DNA from: Pseudomonadota bacterium
GTDB lineage: Bacteria; Pseudomonadota; Alphaproteobacteria; Rhizobiales; Aestuariivirgaceae
Reading direction: 5' to 3'
DNA length: 64,000 bases
NCBI GenBank assembly: GCA_020161855.1
Contig: JAIUNJ010000002.1
Coordinates: 496,001 to 560,000, forward strand
Shown: one piece after another, positions 59,375 to 64,000 of the stretch
Position numbering within the stretch: the stretch's first letter is position 1
Layout: the number at the start of each line of letters is the position of its first letter
Program-made: the position numbers and the translations under genes
The notes under the pieces: generated by a model
Seen by the model: the letters and a program-made list of their open reading frames with translations, nothing else
Told to the model about the DNA's origin: nothing
The model's database searches: none

Positions 59375-60772
59375 TCATTCGGCAGCTTCGGCCGCCTCGT
59401 CGTCATCGATGCGGGGGCGGCCCGCCATTTCCTTCTTGATCTCCTCGGCCACCAGGAAAGAGAGCTCCAGGGCCTGGGCCGCGTTGAGGCGCGGGTCGCA
59501 GAAGGTGTGATAGCGGTCATTGAGGTCTTCGTCGCGCAGCGCCCGCAGGCCGCCGGTGCACTCGGTCACGTCCTTGCCGGTCATCTCGACATGGATGCCG
59601 CCGGCATGGGTGCCTTCGGCCCGGTGCACGGCCATGAAGCTGCGCACTTCCTTGAGGATCGAGTCGAAGGGCCGGGTCTTGTAGCCGCTCGTGGACTTCA
59701 CGGTGTTGCCGTGCATCGGATCGCAGGACCACACCACCACGCGGCCTTCACGCTTCACGGCGCGGATGAGGTCGGGCAGGTGCTTCTCCACCTTGTCAGC
59801 ACCGAAGCGCGCGATGAGCGTCAGGCGGCCAGGATCGTTCTCCGGATTGAGCAGATCGATCAGGCGGATCAGTTCATCCGGCTTGAGCGACGGGCCGCAT
59901 TTGAGGCCGATCGGGTTCTTCACACCGCGGCAGAATTCCACATGAGCATGGTCAGGCTGGCGGGTGCGGTCACCGATCCACAGCATGTGGCCGGAGGTCG
60001 CGTACCAGTCGCCGCTCGTCGAGTCGACGCGGGTCAGCGCCTGCTCATAGCCAAGCAGCAGAGCCTCGTGGCTCGTGTAGAAATCCGTAGCGCGCAGCTG
60101 CGGCGCGGTCTCGGCGGTGATGCCGCAGGCCTTCATGAAGCCCAGCGTCTCGGAGATGCGGTCGGCGAGATCCTGATACTGCTCGAATGCCGGCGTGTCC
60201 TTGAGAAAGCCGAGCGTCCACTTGTGCACGTTCTCGAGGTTGGCATAGCCGCCCTGGGCGAAGGCGCGCAGCAGGTTCATGGTGGCCGCCGACTGGCGGT
60301 AGGCCATGATCTGCCGTTCCGGGTCCGGATTGCGCGATTCAAGCGTTGCGTCGGCGCCATTGATGATGTCGCCGCGATAGATCGGCAGTTCCACCCCGTT
60401 GACGGTCTCGGTCGGCGAGGAGCGCGGCTTGGCGAACTGCCCGGCAATGCGCCCGATCTTCACCACGGGCTGCCCGCCGGCGAAGGTCAGAACCACCGCC
60501 ATCTGCAGGAAAACACGGAAGAAATCGCGAATATTGTCAGCCGAATGCTCGGCGAAGCTCTCGGCGCAGTCGCCACCCTGGAGCAGGAAACCACGGCCCT
60601 CGGCCACCCGGGCCAGCTTCTTGCGGAGCTTGCGGGCCTCGCCTGCAAAGACCAGCGGCGGAAACCCGGCCAGACGCTTTTCGACGTTGGCAAGCTGCTC
60701 GGCATCGGCATAGTCAGGCACCTGAACGATGGGGACTTTGCGCCAGCTTTCAGGGGTCCACGCGGTCTTCAT
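59375..60772 (-). CDS. Class II 3-deoxy-7-phosphoheptulonate (DAHP) synthase
   Basis: 465 aa. [11 protein letters not shown] start, [51 protein letters not shown] and [15 protein letters not shown] match the class II (plant/mycobacterial-like) enzymes, which have metal ligands in these motifs. First step of the shikimate pathway. ATG at 60,772; the frame upstream does not match. It ends only 60 bp before the riboswitch. Confidence 0.94.
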   Translation of the reverse strand: MKTAWTPESWRKVPIVQVPDYADAEQLANVEKRLAGFPPLVFAGEARKLRKKLARVAEGRGFLLQGGDCAESFAEHSADNIRDFFRVFLQMAVVLTFAGGQPVVKIGRIAGQFAKPRSSPTETVNGVELPIYRGDIINGADATLESRNPDPERQIMAYRQSAATMNLLRAFAQGGYANLENVHKWTLGFLKDTPAFEQYQDLADRISETLGFMKACGITAETAPQLRATDFYTSHEALLLGYEQALTRVDSTSGDWYATSGHMLWIGDRTRQPDHAHVEFCRGVKNPIGLKCGPSLKPDELIRLIDLLNPENDPGRLTLIARFGADKVEKHLPDLIRAVKREGRVVVWSCDPMHGNTVKSTSGYKTRPFDSILKEVRSFMAVHRAEGTHAGGIHVEMTGKDVTECTGGLRALRDEDLNDRYHTFCDPRLNAAQALELSFLVAEEIKKEMAGRPRIDDDEAAEAAE

Positions 60773-60916
60773 GTCATTAACTCCAAACGAACCGGACGCT
60801 ATATAGTACCGGAATTGCAAACGCCATAGGCGCATTTCCTGCATGGCACTCAACCGGCCATTAAAACTTTTGCCCTAGAACCCCGGCAAGGACGGCAGGT
60901 TGAAGCGGAGATTTCC

Positions 60917-61180
60917 GTGAATTTCCTCGACTATTTCATGGCGGTGGACTGGGACCTTGCCTACCGCATGCTCAGTGAAGGCTCGGTGCCGCTTGTCCTG
61001 CAGCTTCTCATCCTGAACACCATCTTCCTGATCGCCTATGTGATCCGGAACGCAACCGCCCGCTATCATCTCAAGCGCAGCACGGTGCTCATCATCCAGG
61101 GCCTGCTCATCGGCGCCAATCTGGCTGTGCTCCTGCAGGGCGACTACCTGCCCTACCTCCGCCCCTACACGATCCTGTAG
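60917..61180 (+). CDS. Small membrane protein, conserved hypothetical
   Basis: 87 aa from a GTG at 60,917 (GGAGA upstream). Two predicted membrane segments: LVLQLLILNTIFLIAYVI and VLIIQGLLIGANLAVLL. No characterised family recognised. Its stop is one base before that of the convergent DUF2093 gene. Confidence 0.65.
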   Translation: MNFLDYFMAVDWDLAYRMLSEGSVPLVLQLLILNTIFLIAYVIRNATARYHLKRSTVLIIQGLLIGANLAVLLQGDYLPYLRPYTIL

Positions 61181-61181
61181 C

Positions 61182-61403
61182 TCAGTCGCCGCGTTCCTGC
61201 AGATAGTCCTGAAACGCCTCGCCGGCGGATTTGTAGGGCATCTGCTTGGAGATCGACCAGTAGCGCAGCTTGTCGAGGCGGATCGGATCGCCCGTCATGC
61301 CGCAGCGCACGAACTCCCCTTCCTTCAGGATCTCGAACTCGTGGTCGAGATAACGCAGCTTGGCTTCGCGCTGCTGCGGAACGAGGGGGTCATGGAAATT
61401 CAT
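61182..61403 (-). CDS. DUF2093 protein
   Basis: 73 aa starting MNFHDPLVPQQREAKLRYLD, with CGMTGDPIRLDKLRYWSI near the C-terminus, a typical DUF2093 layout next to xseA in Rhizobiales. An ATG four codons upstream is possible. Function unknown. Confidence 0.85.
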   Translation of the reverse strand: MNFHDPLVPQQREAKLRYLDHEFEILKEGEFVRCGMTGDPIRLDKLRYWSISKQMPYKSAGEAFQDYLQERGD

Positions 61404-61433
61404 GGCGAACTCCATAGAGCATTGCCGCCCAAA

Positions 61434-62834
61434 CTAAAAGAGCGAGCCCTGCCCCGGGGTCTTTTCGGTCACGGCGTTGACCCGGCCATCGGCAAACTCG
61501 ATCTCGATGCGGGCCGCAGGCTTCACCGCTGCCGCCGCGTGCAGCGGCCTGCCCGCAGCATCGCGCACCAGCGCGAAGCCCCGCGCCAGCACCGATTTGT
61601 AGCTCAGCGACAGCAGCAGCTTCCGCTCCCCTTCAAAGCGCTCTCGCTTGCGGGCGAAAAGCACGTCGAGGCCCCGCTTCCGCCGCGCCAGCACTTCGCC
61701 GACACGGCGGCGCTGCTCAGCCAGCCGGTCACGCAGGGACTTGGGCGACAGCCGCCCCGCCGCCCGCGCCAGAACAAGGGCGTGGCGCTGGAGGTTGCTG
61801 CGCAGGCCCGAAGGCAGCCGCGTGCTCGCCGTATCGAGCCGCTGCCGGGCAATGGCCAGCATGTCGTCGGGCTTGGGCAAGGCGCGCCCGGCCGATTGCA
61901 GGCGGAGCTTGCGCTCCTGCATGACGCGGGCAATGGCGCGTTTCTGCCGGGCCGACAGCGAGGCTGTCTCGGCCACAAGCTCGGCCCGCACCGGCACCGC
62001 CTTTTCCGCCGCCGCGGTCGGTGTTGGCGCCCGCCAGTCAGCGGCAAAATCGATGAGCGTCGTATCGGTTTCATGGCCGATGGCCGAGATCACCGGGATG
62101 CTGCTGGCGGCCACCGCCCGCACGATGGCTTCATCATTGAAGGGCCAGAGATCCTCAAGCGAGCCGCCGCCGCGCGCCACGATCAGCACGTCGGGCTTCT
62201 CCGCCATGGCGTTGAAGCCCTGGATCGCCTGGGCGACCTCGGCCCCCGCCGTCTCGCCCTGCACCCGCACCGGCCAGACGATGACATGGCGCGGAAAGCG
62301 GTCATTCAGCCGGTGCAGGATGTCGCGGATCACAGCACCGGTCGGCGATGTCACCACCCCGATCACCTGCGGCAGATAGGGAATGGGCCGCTTGCGCGCC
62401 GCATCGAAAAGCCCTTCCGCCGCCAGCTTCTTCTTGCGTTCCTCAAGCAGCGCCATCAGCGCGCCGACGCCAGCGGGCTCTACGTTCTCGATGATGATCT
62501 GGTACGACGACTTGCCGGGATAGGAGGTGATCTTGCCGGAAACGATGACCTCCAGCCCCTCCTGCAGCTTGGAGCGCAGCCGCCCGAAACTGCCGCGCCA
62601 GATCACGGCATCGAGCTTGGCGCCTTCGTCCTTGATGGCGAAATAGCAATGCCCGGAGGAATGCGGCCCGCGGTAGCCGGAAATCTCGCCACGCACCCGC
62701 ACGAAGCCGAAGCGGTCTTCGATGGTGCGCTTGAGCGCATGGGCGATCTCGCTGACCGAATATTCCGAGGCATTGCCTGCGGGGGCCTCGCGGATTTCGC
62801 CTGTTTCCGGATCGAAATTGACGTCGGTGGACAT
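61434..62834 (-). CDS. xseA: Exodeoxyribonuclease VII large subunit
   Basis: 466 aa. OB-fold N-terminus ([37 protein letters not shown]), catalytic core with [34 protein letters not shown] and [20 protein letters not shown], and a coiled-coil C-terminal region. Degrades single-stranded DNA together with XseB. Divergent from purD with a 73-bp gap. Confidence 0.95.
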   Translation of the reverse strand: MSTDVNFDPETGEIREAPAGNASEYSVSEIAHALKRTIEDRFGFVRVRGEISGYRGPHSSGHCYFAIKDEGAKLDAVIWRGSFGRLRSKLQEGLEVIVSGKITSYPGKSSYQIIIENVEPAGVGALMALLEERKKKLAAEGLFDAARKRPIPYLPQVIGVVTSPTGAVIRDILHRLNDRFPRHVIVWPVRVQGETAGAEVAQAIQGFNAMAEKPDVLIVARGGGSLEDLWPFNDEAIVRAVAASSIPVISAIGHETDTTLIDFAADWRAPTPTAAAEKAVPVRAELVAETASLSARQKRAIARVMQERKLRLQSAGRALPKPDDMLAIARQRLDTASTRLPSGLRSNLQRHALVLARAAGRLSPKSLRDRLAEQRRRVGEVLARRKRGLDVLFARKRERFEGERKLLLSLSYKSVLARGFALVRDAAGRPLHAAAAVKPAARIEIEFADGRVNAVTEKTPGQGSLF

Positions 62835-62907
62835 TGTGCTTTTTCAGGTTTGATTCAGCCGCATCATTTGCGAGAAGGCGCGCAAAGGCAAGAACCCCGG
62901 GAATCCC

Positions 62908-64000
62908 ATGAACGTCCTTCTCATCGGCTCTGGCGGCCGCGAACATGCCCTCGCCTGGGCGCTCTCCGCAAGCCCGCTGCTCACCAGGCTCTATGCCGCC
63001 CCCGGCAATCCCGGCATGGCGAAGCAGGCCGAGCTTGTGACGCTCGACGTCACCCGCCACGGCGATATCGTCGCCTTCTGCAAGGAGAAGTCCATCGGCT
63101 TCGTGGTGGTGGGTCCGGAAGCGCCGCTGGTCGCGGGGCTGGTCGACGATCTCGCCGCCGCCGGCATCAAGGCTTTCGGCCCCTCGAAATTTGCCGCACA
63201 GCTGGAAGGCTCGAAGGGCTTCACCAAGGATATCTGCCGCGACTACGGCATCCCCACCGCCGCCTATGAACGGCACGAGAGCCTGGAGGGTGCGCGCGCC
63301 TACCTGAAGAAAGTGGGAGCCCCCATCGTCATCAAGGCCGATGGCCTGGCCGCAGGCAAGGGTGTGACCGTTGCCATGACCATGGCAGAAGCCGATGCCG
63401 CCCTTGCGGACATTTTCGCGGGCCGCTTCGGCGGTGCCTCCTGCGTCATCGAGGAATTTCTCGAGGGCGAGGAAGCAAGCTTCTTCGTGCTCTCCGATGG
63501 CCGCAACGTGCTGCCGCTCGCCACCGCTCAGGATCACAAGCGGGTCGGCGATGGCGACACCGGCCCCAACACCGGCGGCATGGGCGCCTATTCACCGGCC
63601 CCCTGCATGACCGAGGCCCTCTGCAACGAAGCCTTGGAGAAAATCGTCAAGCCGACAGTGAAGGCGCTGGCCGACAAGGGCCACCCCTACAAGGGCGTGC
63701 TCTATGCAGGTCTCATTCTCACCGCGGCCGGGCCAAAGCTCATCGAATACAACGCGCGCTTCGGCGATCCCGAGACGCAGGTGCTGATGCCGCGCCTGCG
63801 TGATGACCTGCTGACCCTTCTGCTCGCCACCGCCGATGGCACGCTCGACAAGCTCTCCGTGCGCTGGCGCAAGGAAGCCGCACTCACCGTCTGCCTGTGC
63901 ACGAAGGGCTATCCCGGAGAGATCACAAAAGGGAATCCCATCAAGGGCTTGGAGCAGGACTTTGGCGCAGATGTTGAAGTCTTCCACGCCGGCACTACCA
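62908..64000 (+). CDS. purD: Phosphoribosylamine-glycine ligase (partial at window end)
   Basis: The first 364 or so codons, starting [23 protein letters not shown]-grasp features [39 protein letters not shown] and [12 protein letters not shown] are present. Second step of purine synthesis. The reading frame stays open to base 64,000; the C-terminal part is outside the window. Confidence 0.95.
   Translation, partial: MNVLLIGSGGREHALAWALSASPLLTRLYAAPGNPGMAKQAELVTLDVTRHGDIVAFCKEKSIGFVVVGPEAPLVAGLVDDLAAAGIKAFGPSKFAAQLEGSKGFTKDICRDYGIPTAAYERHESLEGARAYLKKVGAPIVIKADGLAAGKGVTVAMTMAEADAALADIFAGRFGGASCVIEEFLEGEEASFFVLSDGRNVLPLATAQDHKRVGDGDTGPNTGGMGAYSPAPCMTEALCNEALEKIVKPTVKALADKGHPYKGVLYAGLILTAAGPKLIEYNARFGDPETQVLMPRLRDDLLTLLLATADGTLDKLSVRWRKEAALTVCLCTKGYPGEITKGNPIKGLEQDFGADVEVFHAGTT

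Noticed and set aside
59348-60829. Plus-strand open frame of 493 aa.
   Set aside because: Antisense shadow of the class II DAHP synthase.
61341-63269. Plus-strand open frame of 642 aa.
   Set aside because: Antisense to xseA, running into another frame of purD.

Overview
The window comes from an alphaproteobacterium, most probably a member of the Hyphomicrobiales (Rhizobiales). The reasons are a CtrA-type cell-cycle regulator, the phosphotransferase ChpT, a DUF1134/EipA envelope protein and a DUF2093 gene, a GANTC cluster and a TTAA-type CtrA box in the expected places, an alphaproteobacterial-type LexA box, and the high GC content. Genus cannot be assigned from the sequence alone.

Region 1 (1-7.9 kb) is a cell-cycle and envelope neighbourhood. 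It holds ctrA with a GANTC-rich upstream region, a P-loop kinase, a large RTX calcium-binding protein, chpT, cysQ, eipA with a near-consensus CtrA box upstream, and a membrane-anchored coiled-coil protein. CtrA and ChpT belong to one phosphorelay, and eipA is a known CtrA target in Brucella.

Region 2 (7.9-14.6 kb) is an older accessory block: an autotransporter overlapping an L,D-transpeptidase, a 44-codon integrase relic, about 1 kb without convincing genes, a Tat-exported serine hydrolase, and a decayed fragment homologous to the coiled-coil gene of region 1.

Region 3 (14,646-27,960) is an integrated mobile element of about 13.3 kb inserted at the 3' end of a tRNA-Glu(CTC) gene. It is bounded by a 17-bp direct repeat and has clustered TTGGGTAGA arm-type repeats inside both ends. 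It carries a tyrosine integrase, an SRAP protein, an unknown protein, a Y-family DNA polymerase with an exact GAAC-N7-GAAC (LexA-type) box upstream, zinc-ribbon proteins, a serine recombinase behind a near-consensus promoter with symmetrical operators, a 40-bp tandem repeat, RNase HI, an FBH1/UvrD-like helicase, a ParB-like protein and two lipoproteins. The DNA-repair and DNA-processing content is striking. This is the part most likely to hold an undescribed system: a mobile, SOS-linked DNA damage tolerance or genome maintenance module.

Region 4 (28-64 kb) is ordinary core chromosome: rluD, rpoH, a CAP protein, an EAL protein with a degenerate GGDEF domain, purA, an oppABC-DF-type peptide ABC transporter, psd-pssA, an Atm1-type ABC exporter, a LysM protein, a LOG-family protein, rarD, cysS - a 44-aa membrane protein - cimA, a GST, a fatty acid hydroxylase family protein, the ribDE-BA-H operon under an FMN riboswitch, a class II DAHP synthase, xseA and the start of purD. 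Within it, the 3' third of cysS has markedly lower GC than its flanks, which suggests a recombined segment.
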